Below, in pieces: positions 7,240 through 17,103 of a stretch of 64,000 nt of DNA (positions are counted from its first letter, which is position 1; every line of letters begins with the position of its first letter). The notes under the pieces are model-generated. The model saw nothing but the letters and a program-made list of their open reading frames with translations. It had not been told where the DNA came from and searched no databases. The DNA is from Flavobacterium pectinovorum (GTDB lineage: Bacteria > Bacteroidota > Bacteroidia > Flavobacteriales > Flavobacteriaceae), in contig NZ_JAFEVZ010000007.1 in NCBI RefSeq assembly GCF_022802975.1, positions 124,001 to 188,000 on the forward strand, read 5' to 3'. A program made the position numbers and the translations under genes.

Positions 7240-10200
7240 ATCCAGATGATGTATTATCAACTACTTTTATATAGCAGATCTCATTGATGTACTGTGCGAC
7301 ATCAAAAAAAGAAGCGCTATAGGCTTCTGAATTCTTACCGGTTTGTTTGAATAAAACCTGATTCTCCAATGCCCTGACTAAAGCGATATATAAAGAATTC
7401 AAATTCTGGCCTCCGTCCACTAAAAAAGATACTTTCCCACACCCCCTAATTTAAAAATCTGCTGTTCTTATACTGCCTGTTTGGGTATCTCCTCCGCTTT
7501 TAAAGCTCCATAAATGGTATCTTTTCTGCTGGTTGAACGGAGTAGTGCCCCAAAACATAGTATCCTCACTTACATCGGCATCTGAAAAAGCATCGCCCGT
7601 AGCTGTCCAGCCTGATAATTTACCGCTTTCAAAATCGTAATTAAGATAACTAGGGGCCTGGGTAACAGTAAGTGTACTTTGAGCAGTGAAACCACCCTGG
7701 ACTGTTTGAACTTTCAATACTGCAGTACCAGTTGATTTAGCAGTTACTTTTCCCTGAGCATCAATTTCCGCTACAGCTGTATTCAAAGAAGACCATGTAA
7801 CGTTTTTATTTGTGGCACTCTCAGGCGATATTAAAGCTGTTATGGTTCTTGATTCTCCAACTGCCAGTGAAAAACTTGAAGGATTCATCACCACTCCTGT
7901 TACAGCTAAACTTGGTGGTAAAGGCATAACGGCATTATCCGGGACTGGAACACTGATGACATCCAAATTTAAATGTCCCCATCCACCTGTGCTGTTGTCA
8001 ACTGCTTTCAGGTAACAATTTAAACCCTTGTAAGCGCTTGCATCAAATGAACCTGCTTTATAGGTCTCGGAATTATCTCAGGTGGCTTTCATTAGTTCGG
8101 CCCCGGTAGAGGCATTAACAAGAGCCAAATATAAATTGTTCATATCATTTCCCCCAGCGATTAAAAAATTAATCTTTCCGTCTCCTTCAAGGGTAAATGT
8201 ACCGGTTCTTATTTCTCCAACCTGAACATCCTCACCATCCCGAAATCCCCACATATGATAAGTTCCCTGCTGCATAAAGGTTCCTGCAAACCAGTCGGTT
8301 TTATTGGTAACATCAGCATTTGAAAAAGCATTTCCGCTCACCACTGACCAATTGGCCAAATCACCGCCTTCAAAATCATACAACAACTCTCCTTTAACAG
8401 CCTTAAATACAATACCCTGATTTACGCTGACTATAGTACCGCTTATTTCCGAATCGCCGTTTAGAAACTCTGACAAAGCAACCGTAACAGTAAAATTGGT
8501 AATATCCTTGTCGTAGTCCTGTGCAATTCCAGATAAGGTTATTTTTACCCTGGTTGAATCAATGCGGCTTATATTATATTGCAATCCAGTAGGAAGGTTC
8601 TACAAAGTCCAGGAGCCGGAATTAAAAAAAGTCGCTCATTTATTATTGACAACCTTGACCTCGATTTCCTTTTCCGCTTCGAAACCTTCCTTTAATTCGG
8701 CAGCAGATGACAGGTCCAATGTTGTCATAGCTTCCTGCACTGCTTTGAAAATAACAGCCGTACCAGTAACTATTGACGGCGCCTTATCTTCTGTAAATTC
8801 AGTAGCCGGTACGGAAAGTGTTACCGAACGATTCGTATCATAATCACTGGTGCTGTTGCCCTGAAGGGCAATTTTAGCTTTGGTATCCGAAACTCTTGCA
8901 ATACTTGAAACCTGGATGCCTTGCGGTAAATTTTCTACCTGCCAAAGGGAAGGGTTCAGTGTACTTTTAAATGTATTATTGCTCACTGAAACAAAAAACT
9001 CTTTACCATTCTCAGCGTGTTCTGCAATAACACTCTCGCTTGATATATTAATTTTCGTCTGGGCTATACCAAAGGCTTTGTCCAGATTATAAACCTCAAC
9101 ATTAGTGAAAATCGAAGCTCCTCCCACAGAGTTCAGCTGAATGTCTTTGCTGTCCGCTTTTGTTGGATATATCCTGCTTGAAAATGCAGCAGCATCATTT
9201 ATAAAGACATCAATAATGGAATGGTCAATGAAAACTTGGAATTTGACAGGTTTTCCAAATGCGGCCTCGTCATAATCCCCTTTTATAAGTGTGTTTTCTT
9301 CATTCTCGGAAGACAGGCTTGAATGGCTTTTATCCAATACTATCTGTTTGGTATTTACATCATAATACAATTTTGTATACTCGCCTCCGCTTGCTGAAAC
9401 TGCAAAATTTATCCCATACTGCGTGGCTGCTGCCGCTGGATTCACACTAGCCACAATTTCAATGGCGCTGCCATCTGCATTTAACTGCTGGGTTCCATTA
9501 ACCGATAAATTGGTAAAGGATCTTTTACTCCCTGCCAACCTTAAGCTTTGTAATTCAGGTGCAGGAGCCTGTCCTAAAGTCTTTGCATCAGACAGTAGAG
9601 AGTAGACCCTCGGCAAACTATAGGTATGGCACCAGCCGGCATTAAGCTGCGCCTGGGATGATCTTCTCTCATCCACCATACCTATTCCTACAAGTTGACC
9701 ATTTGCTTTTCGTGTTACCGTTGGCGATAAATGTCCATGTATAATATCTAAATTTTTCGGCTGAATAAAATCCGGAGTAAATTTGTCTCCATTCCATGTA
9801 CCGATCCAATAAACAGCCCTTGTATATTTTGAAGGCCCATATTTATTCACACTCCCGCCAATTGGATTGGTGATCAGCAAAAATTTGCCATTCCCAAGAG
9901 ATTCAAAAACAGGCATCTCCCATATTACAGAACCAATGTCCATTTGCCCGTAGTTTACAGTGGAGAACTGGTCCTTGTGGTTCCAGGTTACCAAATCCGG
10001 CGAACTGTAAAAATCAAGACCTCCTCCGCTGCCCACTGCAGCTCCGATTATCATATTGTAATTGCCTGTTGCGGCATCTTTCCATAGGTAAGGATCCCTA
10101 AAATCATTAACAAATTGCCTGTTGATGACCGGTCCTTTCTTGGTCCAATTCTCTAGATTGGCATCACTGCTTGTGGCCAGTGATATGCCCGGATTGTACA

Positions 10201-11311
10201 TACTGCCATGATTCACGCTTGTATAAAGGGCATGCGCTACATTATCCTTTACAATCACGTCGCCTGACCAAATTCCCTTCATATCGGTTCCTGTCGTTCC
10301 CCCGCCGTCCAGCGTTGGCCATAATGCATCTTTTTTATTCTCCCAGTGTACCAGATCGCTGCTGGTCATATGTCCCCAGTGCATTTGTGTTTTAAAAGGC
10401 CCATTTGGTGTTCTCTGATAAAACATATGATAGGCATTGTTGTATTTTACAAGACCATGAGGCTCATTGGTCCAGTTTGCAGGCGGCATGGCATGATAAA
10501 CCGGTCTTAAAAGATCGTTTTCAAATCTGCTTTCCGGTACAGCGATTGCCTGCTCTCCTGTAGTGGCTGCAGAGGCAATTCCCGCCGTGTAATCAGATAG
10601 CAATTCCGAATTTGGTTTTGCACGCGCATAAATTTTTGTCTCGTCAATAGCGGCGCTCAGACAGTTGATCAAAAAAATACCCATGGTCTTCTTGACTTCA
10701 CTCTTGCCAACCAGTAGAGGCGCATCAGCTTTAGTAAATACCGCAGTGGCTGGAATAGCAGTTGATGCTACTACATTGCCGTTGAGCACCAGTTTTAAAG
10801 TGCCTGCCCCTGCGTCTATGACACCTGCAACATGCACCCACTCATATAAAGGAAAATTAGCCGGCGCCTTGACTTTATAAATCTGGCCCGAAAGGTTTAT
10901 CTCAAACCACCACTCGCCAAATGTATTTATGCCTAATGAAAATCCTTTTCCATCCTTTCTTTGTGAAACAATAGCAGAAGGCGTCAGGCCATTATAAGGC
11001 AGTTCTTCATCTGAAGGATAAGACTCCAATGAAATCCAGGTTTCAATAGTTGCCTGCCCTTGAAGAGGTGTCGCCAAATCCCCTGACACCCAGGTGGAAA
11101 ATCCGTCTGTTCTCAGTGCGTTTCCATAAATTCCCGCAATCCTCTCGGGTTTGCCAAATGTGTTGCTTATCACAAATGGCTTATTGTCTATGGCATTCTT
11201 GATGGAACTTACACCCGACGCTTCATTATAATTGAGATAAAGTACCGGCTGTTGGGAATACATGCAATTTATAAAAATCATCAGTATTCCTATTAGTGTA
11301 TTTTTTTTCAT
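7240..11311 (-). pseudogene. Large multidomain GH32 fructanase gene with four in-frame stop codons
   Basis: The ATG at 11309-11311 gives a signal peptide (MKKNTLIGILMIFINCMYSQ); the reading frame open upstream of it is unlikely to be translated. Order of parts: LamG-like domain (about 25-235), GH32 propeller and beta-sandwich (about 265-770), two Ig-like repeats, and two copies of a fructan-associated module (YDFEGGDLANW..., YDFESGKLSGW...) separated by a BIG2 domain. Active-site positions are Glu283 in WTNEPHG, Asp406 in FRDPYLW and Glu465 in WEMP. The frame is interrupted by TGA (8636-8638), TAG (8600-8602), TGA (8078-8080) and TAA (7451-7453), all in phase with no frameshift, and the 3' end is deleted into the Fsr remnant. 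The first stop still leaves an 891-residue product with the whole catalytic part. It is the last gene of the fructan operon, 171 bp after fructokinase. Confidence 0.85.
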
Positions 11312-11482
11312 ACTTTCTATTTGAATTCGTTTATCAAAAATCTGAATTGTATATTTTTTTGTGATGCCCGCAATTTTACCAGGTAAAAGAAGCTGCCACA
11401 GCACTAAAAGAAAATGTCAAAACATTCCATCGATAAATACCAATAGAATAAAAAAATAACCAAAAGTAAAAATACTATTTCT

Positions 11483-12370
11483 TTAGATGAAAGGGTTTAT
11501 AAAACGTTCAATCTCCTCAATTTTAAGGTCTGGATTCGCGCCTTCGCTCTGAGCAACCAAAGCACCAACGGCACATGCAAAATTAATTGCTTCCTGCGGA
11601 TTTACCTCACTTAGCAATTTGCTGATTAGTGAAGCTAAAAAAGAATCACCAGCTCCAACTGTATCCACTACTTTGATTTCATAGCCGCTGTTATAGAACA
11701 GTCTTCCCTGATGCAGCAAAACTGCCCCATGCCTTCCTTTTGTAACACAAATGCTTTTTGCTTTGGTATGGTTTGCTATGAATTCCAGATTTTGCTCCAA
11801 TGAATTATATTTTGATCCCATATAACGGCTGATTTCAAACAGCTCATCATCGTTAAATTTAATAAAATCGGCCTTCTTTAATAATTCTATTAATAGTTCA
11901 GCAGTGTAATAGGGCTTTCTCAGGTTAACGTCAAAAACAGAATACTTTGCAATTTCAATAAGCTGCAATAGGGTCGTTTTGGACAATAAATCCCTGCCTA
12001 CAAGGCTTCCAAATACAAATGCATCAGAATTTTTAACTGCTTCAAGTGCGTTGTTTTGAAGTTCAATTTTATCCCATGCTTTTGGAAACATAATATCATA
12101 AGAGGCGGAGCCTTTTTCATTAAGCATTACTTTTACTTCTCCGGTTTCAAATTCGGAGTTTACCTGGATGAGTTCTGTGCTGATTCCTGAGTCTTTTATA
12201 AAATTAATCAGGATATCTCCATTCTGGTCATTGCCAACGGCACTGATCATGGACACTTGATTGCCTAAGGACTGTAGTCTTATAGCAACATTTAAAGGGG
12301 CACCCCCAATTTTTTTGTGAGTAGGAAAAACATCCCACAAAACTTCTCCGAAGCAGGTTATTTTTGACAT
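11483..12370 (-). CDS. Fructokinase, PfkB family
   Basis: A 295-residue cytoplasmic sugar kinase of ribokinase/PfkB type. The N-terminus reads ITCFGEVLWDVFPTHKKIGGAPLNVA, typical of bacterial fructokinases, including the GG substrate loop. The C-terminal PfkB signature VDTVGAGDSFLASL carries the catalytic Asp and the anion hole. It phosphorylates fructose after import, feeding glycolysis. The gene lies between the surface lipoproteins and the third GH32 gene inside the fructan locus, which supports fructose over other sugars. Phosphorylation at C6 is inferred from the family. Confidence 0.92.
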   Translation of the reverse strand: MSKITCFGEVLWDVFPTHKKIGGAPLNVAIRLQSLGNQVSMISAVGNDQNGDILINFIKDSGISTELIQVNSEFETGEVKVMLNEKGSASYDIMFPKAWDKIELQNNALEAVKNSDAFVFGSLVGRDLLSKTTLLQLIEIAKYSVFDVNLRKPYYTAELLIELLKKADFIKFNDDELFEISRYMGSKYNSLEQNLEFIANHTKAKSICVTKGRHGAVLLHQGRLFYNSGYEIKVVDTVGAGDSFLASLISKLLSEVNPQEAINFACAVGALVAQSEGANPDLKIEEIERFINPFI

Positions 12371-12451
12371 ATTTTATGTTATTATATAATCCAAAAGATA
12401 TTTAACAAATCAAATATCCTTTGGATTTAAAAATTTACTTATTTAATTTAA

Positions 12452-13606
12452 TTATTTTGTTCTCAAGTAATCAATTGAGTTACGGTAGATGCCCTTTACA
12501 TTATTAGCATACGGATTTATTCTGTTGTCATTCATAGACCACTCCATACCCCCGAATCCAATACCGATTATTGTTCCGGCAAATACCGGAGTTGGCATAA
12601 ATTCAATAATTCCGGCAACCGCCTCATCGGAAACACCGCTCCAGGTTGCCAGTACTTTGCCTCCGTAAAGTCTTTGGAATTCTCCGAACTGACCCAGCTG
12701 GTGTCCCGGGGCAAGTAATGGGCCCAAGTCCCACATGCTGTTATGGTCCTCTTTAAAACCTCCATTTATAACAGGGAAGTAACCGTTTAAGTCTGTCGAG
12801 ATTACAGATGTCATATTAAAAACTGGGCTGTTTCGCTGGTCATTCTGAAAATTCACACCTGCATCAATAGACCAGATATCATTATTTACTCCTCCGGCGC
12901 CATTGCCCCTAATGGTCAAAAGCCCGCTTTTATCCCTTCCTATCTCGGCTATATAGGAATTGGCCATTCCGCCTGTCAGCATCTTTCCTCCTTCAACAAC
13001 AAACTGGGTAATTACATTTTTTTTGTTCAAAATCGAAGCCGGAAGCGCAGAGCTTCCCACCTGATCGTAGTAAAACAATAGTACATTAACCTCAGCAAGT
13101 GATCCTATTGTCAAATCATTAAAGGGAATATACACAAAATCTTCCTTATAGGTATCCTTTGCCCACTGAGCAAATGCCTTGGTGTCATCATCTGCAATAT
13201 CGCCAATAGCAGCAGCTTCATTAATAAAGGCAATTCTGCTTGGAAGTATTTTGTAGTCAATCACGTAATTTCTTTTGCTATTGCTGAAACTTACCGATAC
13301 TGCCCTATTGCTCTTCAAATTAATTGTTGTACCCGATGCAGGCGAACTAATTACCCCAGATGGGGTTGTGGTTTCCAGAAGTACTGATTCCAAATTAGTA
13401 GTGTTTGGAAGAACCACGCTAATTACCCCTGATAAGTTATCAATTGACCCAGGTACGCCATTGATGCTGACACTCTCTAAGATGCTTAACTTGGAATCTG
13501 CATCATCATTGTAATTATCCCTTGCGTCGCAAGAGATAATCAGCAATGATAAAAAACCAAATAAAACCACTTGATAGAAAAATGTTCGTTTATTATAATT
13601 TTTCAT
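12452..13606 (-). CDS. Surface fructan-binding lipoprotein candidate (DUF4960-like), short form
   Basis: A 384-residue lipoprotein with lipobox LLIISC (Cys26). One N-terminal Ig-like repeat (about 40-120) is followed by a C-terminal domain of about 255 residues (SRIAFINEAAAIGDI... to the end). This domain is shared with the next gene, including the landmark NGGFKEDHNSMWDLG and a closing NSIDYLRTK. In Bacteroides levan loci, lipoproteins of this class sit next to SusD and bind fructan at the cell surface; I recall the DUF4960 label but could not check it. Start and frame are clear. It is the third gene after SusC in the same operon. Confidence 0.75.
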   Translation of the reverse strand: MKNYNKRTFFYQVVLFGFLSLLIISCDARDNYNDDADSKLSILESVSINGVPGSIDNLSGVISVVLPNTTNLESVLLETTTPSGVISSPASGTTINLKSNRAVSVSFSNSKRNYVIDYKILPSRIAFINEAAAIGDIADDDTKAFAQWAKDTYKEDFVYIPFNDLTIGSLAEVNVLLFYYDQVGSSALPASILNKKNVITQFVVEGGKMLTGGMANSYIAEIGRDKSGLLTIRGNGAGGVNNDIWSIDAGVNFQNDQRNSPVFNMTSVISTDLNGYFPVINGGFKEDHNSMWDLGPLLAPGHQLGQFGEFQRLYGGKVLATWSGVSDEAVAGIIEFMPTPVFAGTIIGIGFGGMEWSMNDNRINPYANNVKGIYRNSIDYLRTK

Positions 13607-13650
13607 ACTTTTTTATTTTAAATCAAAAGATCACTTTCTCCGATTGATAT

Positions 13651-15363
13651 TTATTGCAATAAATAATCAATTACGTTTTTGGTGAATTTCTCAATATTAG
13701 ATTGGAATTTATTAGTTCGTCCGTCATTTGTCTGCCACTCATAAGAGCTGCCGCCCATAGAAATGATTTTACCTTTCCATGCCCCTACAGGATGCCACTC
13801 AGCAGCCACGACAACGCACATATCCGGGATAAACTGCCAATCTCCTAAAATAGTACAACTAGTTAATTTTTCAAATTCTGCGCCTCTTGCAACACTGCAG
13901 TGCTGTTCTTTCAGACCAGAAATCCCTCCCAAGTCCCAAACTGCATTGTGATCTTCTTTGAAACCATTATCCAGGAATGGAACGAAATCCCAAGCAAAAG
14001 TATCTCCAAGAGCATTATTTATTTTTGTGCTTATAATCCCTGCAAAGGCTGGGTGGCCAGTAACATTTGTAGGCTTGCCTGCTGTATTGTTAAGGCCCCA
14101 GTACTCAATATTATCAGTACCGTTTCCTGTTCCAATTGTCGTTGGGTTAAAAGGTATCCTGCCCATATCATCTAAATATGTGTTGGCTAGACCTGCCAAA
14201 AACATATTTCTTCCGCTTTTTACAAAATCAGCCAGAATAGCAACCTGGTTTGAGCTCATTGCTCCGCCATCAGGTAAATCTGTCGTTCCTGTATTATCGT
14301 AATAGAAAAATAAAACTTTTACATCTGCCAGCGCTGCTGCATTCAGACTGCTTAAAGGAATATATTTAAAATCAGCTCCATAGGTAGTGGCTGCCCACTG
14401 TGCCGCCTTTTTTGTATCCAGCTCTGAAATAGTAGCAACAGAACTTGCATTTCCAATAAAAGCTACCTTGGTAGGCTGAATTGACTGCACGGATACTGCG
14501 TATGTTTTTTTCAAATTTTCAGTATTCGTCACTAAATAAGATACAGCTCCTTTTGAGAAATCCTGAGCCGAACCTGAAGAAGGACTAACAGATTGTCCAA
14601 TTGGTGCAGTTACAGTTGGTTTTAATGCCGTAAGATCAGCTCCCGGAGGCAAGACAACTAAAATTGAATTGGCCCCGTTATCAATAATTCCCTGAACGCC
14701 ATTTATTTCAAAAGCAGAAATTACAGGTGCAGCAGTCTGGGTAACCGTTACTTCATATTGTTTGGCAGTATATCCATTGTTTGAAAGTACCGTATAGGTC
14801 TGCGGTTTTGAAAAATCTCTTGCAACTCCAGAAGATACATCCACAGAATTTCCCTCAGAGAGAACAAAATTAGGCGCTAACTTGGTTATATCCCCGTCCT
14901 GGCTTCCCACCTGAACTGCAATTTTTCCTGTGGCCTGGTCAATTACACCGGCCTTATCCCCAAATGAAAACGACAATATTCTTGGATCTCCATAAACGCC
15001 CAATGATACTGTATATTTTCTATTGGCCCCGTCGCTTGATTTGATTTCAAAAACAATTGAGCCTTTCGAAAAATCAAATGTTCCATTGGCATCAGGAGTA
15101 ATTGTTGCTCCCTCAGGAAGTCTTATCTCAGGGGTAACTTTTGTAAGATCAGAACCCGATGGCAGCGTCATTGTTATAGTTCCCAGTGTGTGATTAATCT
15201 CAGCATATTTTGTTCCTACCTTAAAAGATTGGATAATGGCATTGGTATAATCAGGAACCCTGTCCTGAAAATTGTCATCGCTTGCGCAGGAATTAAACAT
15301 TAGAATGCTTAGCATTAAAACAGTAATTGCTTTAATGCCCATAAAAAATTTCTTTGGTTTCAT
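13651..15363 (-). CDS. Surface fructan-binding lipoprotein candidate (DUF4960-like), long form
   Basis: A 570-residue lipoprotein (LMFNSC, Cys26) that repeats the plan of its 384-residue neighbour but has three N-terminal Ig-like units of about 80 residues, with recurring DFSKG/DFSKP motifs at about 98, 184 and 268. The C-terminal domain starts near residue 298 (TKVAFIGNASSVATI) and contains NGFKEDHNAVWDLG. The extra units would act as a spacer lifting the binding domain away from the membrane. The two genes are 44 bp apart and look like a duplication with domain gain or loss. The gene follows SusD by 26 bp, consistent with a SusE/SusF-like surface glycan-binding role. Confidence 0.78.
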   Translation of the reverse strand: MKPKKFFMGIKAITVLMLSILMFNSCASDDNFQDRVPDYTNAIIQSFKVGTKYAEINHTLGTITMTLPSGSDLTKVTPEIRLPEGATITPDANGTFDFSKGSIVFEIKSSDGANRKYTVSLGVYGDPRILSFSFGDKAGVIDQATGKIAVQVGSQDGDITKLAPNFVLSEGNSVDVSSGVARDFSKPQTYTVLSNNGYTAKQYEVTVTQTAAPVISAFEINGVQGIIDNGANSILVVLPPGADLTALKPTVTAPIGQSVSPSSGSAQDFSKGAVSYLVTNTENLKKTYAVSVQSIQPTKVAFIGNASSVATISELDTKKAAQWAATTYGADFKYIPLSSLNAAALADVKVLFFYYDNTGTTDLPDGGAMSSNQVAILADFVKSGRNMFLAGLANTYLDDMGRIPFNPTTIGTGNGTDNIEYWGLNNTAGKPTNVTGHPAFAGIISTKINNALGDTFAWDFVPFLDNGFKEDHNAVWDLGGISGLKEQHCSVARGAEFEKLTSCTILGDWQFIPDMCVVVAAEWHPVGAWKGKIISMGGSSYEWQTNDGRTNKFQSNIEKFTKNVIDYLLQ

Positions 15364-15389
15364 GTTATAGTTAGTTTTAGTTAAGTAAG

Positions 15390-17093
15390 TTAATATCCAG
15401 ATCTTTGTTTATAAATCCCTGAACTTGCATCAATTTCTATCTGCGGTATAGGCATAAACTCTTCTTTTGGTTGTAAAGAAGCGGACTGCAGATACGTTCT
15501 TTTGGTTTTTTCCACCTCAATATAAGAAGCGGTATACTGTTCGGCAATTCCCCATCGTACCAGATCATAAAAACGATGCCCTTCATTTGATAATTCCAGT
15601 CTTCGTTCCATTCTCAGCGCCTCACGGGCTTCAGCCTGCGAAAGTGTTGTAGAGTATAATCCGATTACATAATTGGCCGCATTTTTGGAATGGTCATTAA
15701 AATCTTTTACGTAAGGCGAGTTCTTAGCACGGGTTCTGATGGTATTTATAATGGTAATACCTGCAACACTCTGTCCCGATTCTATCAGCGCCTCGGCTTT
15801 CCATAATAGCAGGTCACTGTATTTAATGATTGGAAAGTCCAGATTACCCAAAGCCCATGGAAAACCATTTGGATTGGATGCCATACCTGAAGAGTTAGGA
15901 GAGATCATGTTTTTCTTGGCTACAAATGGCCCATAAGTTGATGCATCCCTGCTCCAGTTTTGCTGCTGTGGCATTGCTGCCCAGTCTTTCCATGTAATAC
16001 CAGGTCTTCCCACAGAGTGGTCCAGCCTAGGATCAACATTATCTGCCGGAGTTACATCTGAATTATTGTAAGAATCAAATAAAGGCAGTCCATTGGCTCC
16101 TGTTTTATAAGCATTTACCAGGTTCTGTGATGGTTTGTGGAAATCATCCCCGTTCAAATATGGATGGTTAGGATCATCTCCAGGACTGTCAGGAGAATTC
16201 AGTAAATCCCCCATGTTCACATTCCCGTAAGTTGAACCATCATTAATCGAAAACTGAATCGCAAAAATATTTTCACGATTTCCATATCCAGGCTCAGAAT
16301 TTAATTTTTCAAAATCCGCAACCAGTGCGTACTGTCCTGAATTGATTACCATATCGGCGCTGGTAATGGCATCTGCCCATTTTTTTTGATACAGCTGCGC
16401 CTTTGACAAAAAAGCGTAAGCTGTCATTTTATTTGCTCTGGCCAAATCTGCCTGATTTGCAGGAAGCAGAGCAATGGCTTCATTCAGGTCCCCTTCAATT
16501 TTGGACCATATAAAAGCAGTGTCAAAAGTATTTGGGATTTTATTGATCTGATCAATTGGAGTATTTTCGTCATACCATACAATTGAACCGAAATTTTTCA
16601 TTGCCTCGAAATAAAAATGAGCCCTCAAAACTTTTAATTCTCCAATTCTGATATCCCTGTTTGGAAAATCTGCCGTCGTTTTGGCTGTTATAGCACGAAG
16701 GGCTGTATCTACTCTTTTCAAACCAAAATACAGTGCCCTCCATAGATTATATCCGTTTTCATTTGACGGGAATAAATCATGCGTTTCAATCTGGTGTGTT
16801 CCCCCTGCCGGATTATCCCCTGTACCGCCTCCTCCTTTATAGGAATCCCCGGAGCGGATATCTGAGAATATCCAATTCGAAGGAGCGTGGTCAAATGGCC
16901 TGTCATCACGCCCTTGTCCAGTATTAAATCTATAATCCAAGGCACCGTAAGCCGCTACAACTAACTGCTCAGCATCCATATTAGCCTCAGAAATTACGTT
17001 GTATTCCTTTACATCAAGGTCAGAATCATTTACACATGCATTAAATGATAATGATGCTGTTATTAATAAACCTGTTATAATTATCTTTTTCAT
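15390..17093 (-). CDS. SusD-family fructan-binding outer-membrane lipoprotein
   Basis: A 567-residue lipoprotein with lipobox at Cys20 (LSFNAC). It shows the usual SusD/RagB layout: N-terminal TPR-like helices (FYFEAMKNFGSIVWYDE, AYAFLSKAQLYQKKWADAI) and a C-terminal part with EARIALRMERRLEL-like and RFYDLVRWG motifs, ending in the typical PIPQIEIDASSGIYKQRSGY. SusD proteins form the lid over their SusC partner and bind oligosaccharide at the surface. It follows SusC by only 10 bp, so the two should be co-translated in fixed ratio. Fructan specificity is inferred from the surrounding GH32 and fructokinase genes. Confidence 0.93.
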   Translation of the reverse strand: MKKIIITGLLITASLSFNACVNDSDLDVKEYNVISEANMDAEQLVVAAYGALDYRFNTGQGRDDRPFDHAPSNWIFSDIRSGDSYKGGGGTGDNPAGGTHQIETHDLFPSNENGYNLWRALYFGLKRVDTALRAITAKTTADFPNRDIRIGELKVLRAHFYFEAMKNFGSIVWYDENTPIDQINKIPNTFDTAFIWSKIEGDLNEAIALLPANQADLARANKMTAYAFLSKAQLYQKKWADAITSADMVINSGQYALVADFEKLNSEPGYGNRENIFAIQFSINDGSTYGNVNMGDLLNSPDSPGDDPNHPYLNGDDFHKPSQNLVNAYKTGANGLPLFDSYNNSDVTPADNVDPRLDHSVGRPGITWKDWAAMPQQQNWSRDASTYGPFVAKKNMISPNSSGMASNPNGFPWALGNLDFPIIKYSDLLLWKAEALIESGQSVAGITIINTIRTRAKNSPYVKDFNDHSKNAANYVIGLYSTTLSQAEAREALRMERRLELSNEGHRFYDLVRWGIAEQYTASYIEVEKTKRTYLQSASLQPKEEFMPIPQIEIDASSGIYKQRSGY

Positions 17094-17103
17094 TTTCTTC
17101 TAA

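Noticed and set aside
8078..8638. Recoding of stop codons (selenocysteine, pyrrolysine or read-through) in the fructanase gene
   Set aside because: All three stop codons occur, at positions of no catalytic importance, with no SECIS-like or PYLIS-like structure apparent. The gene end is also deleted, so ordinary decay explains it better.
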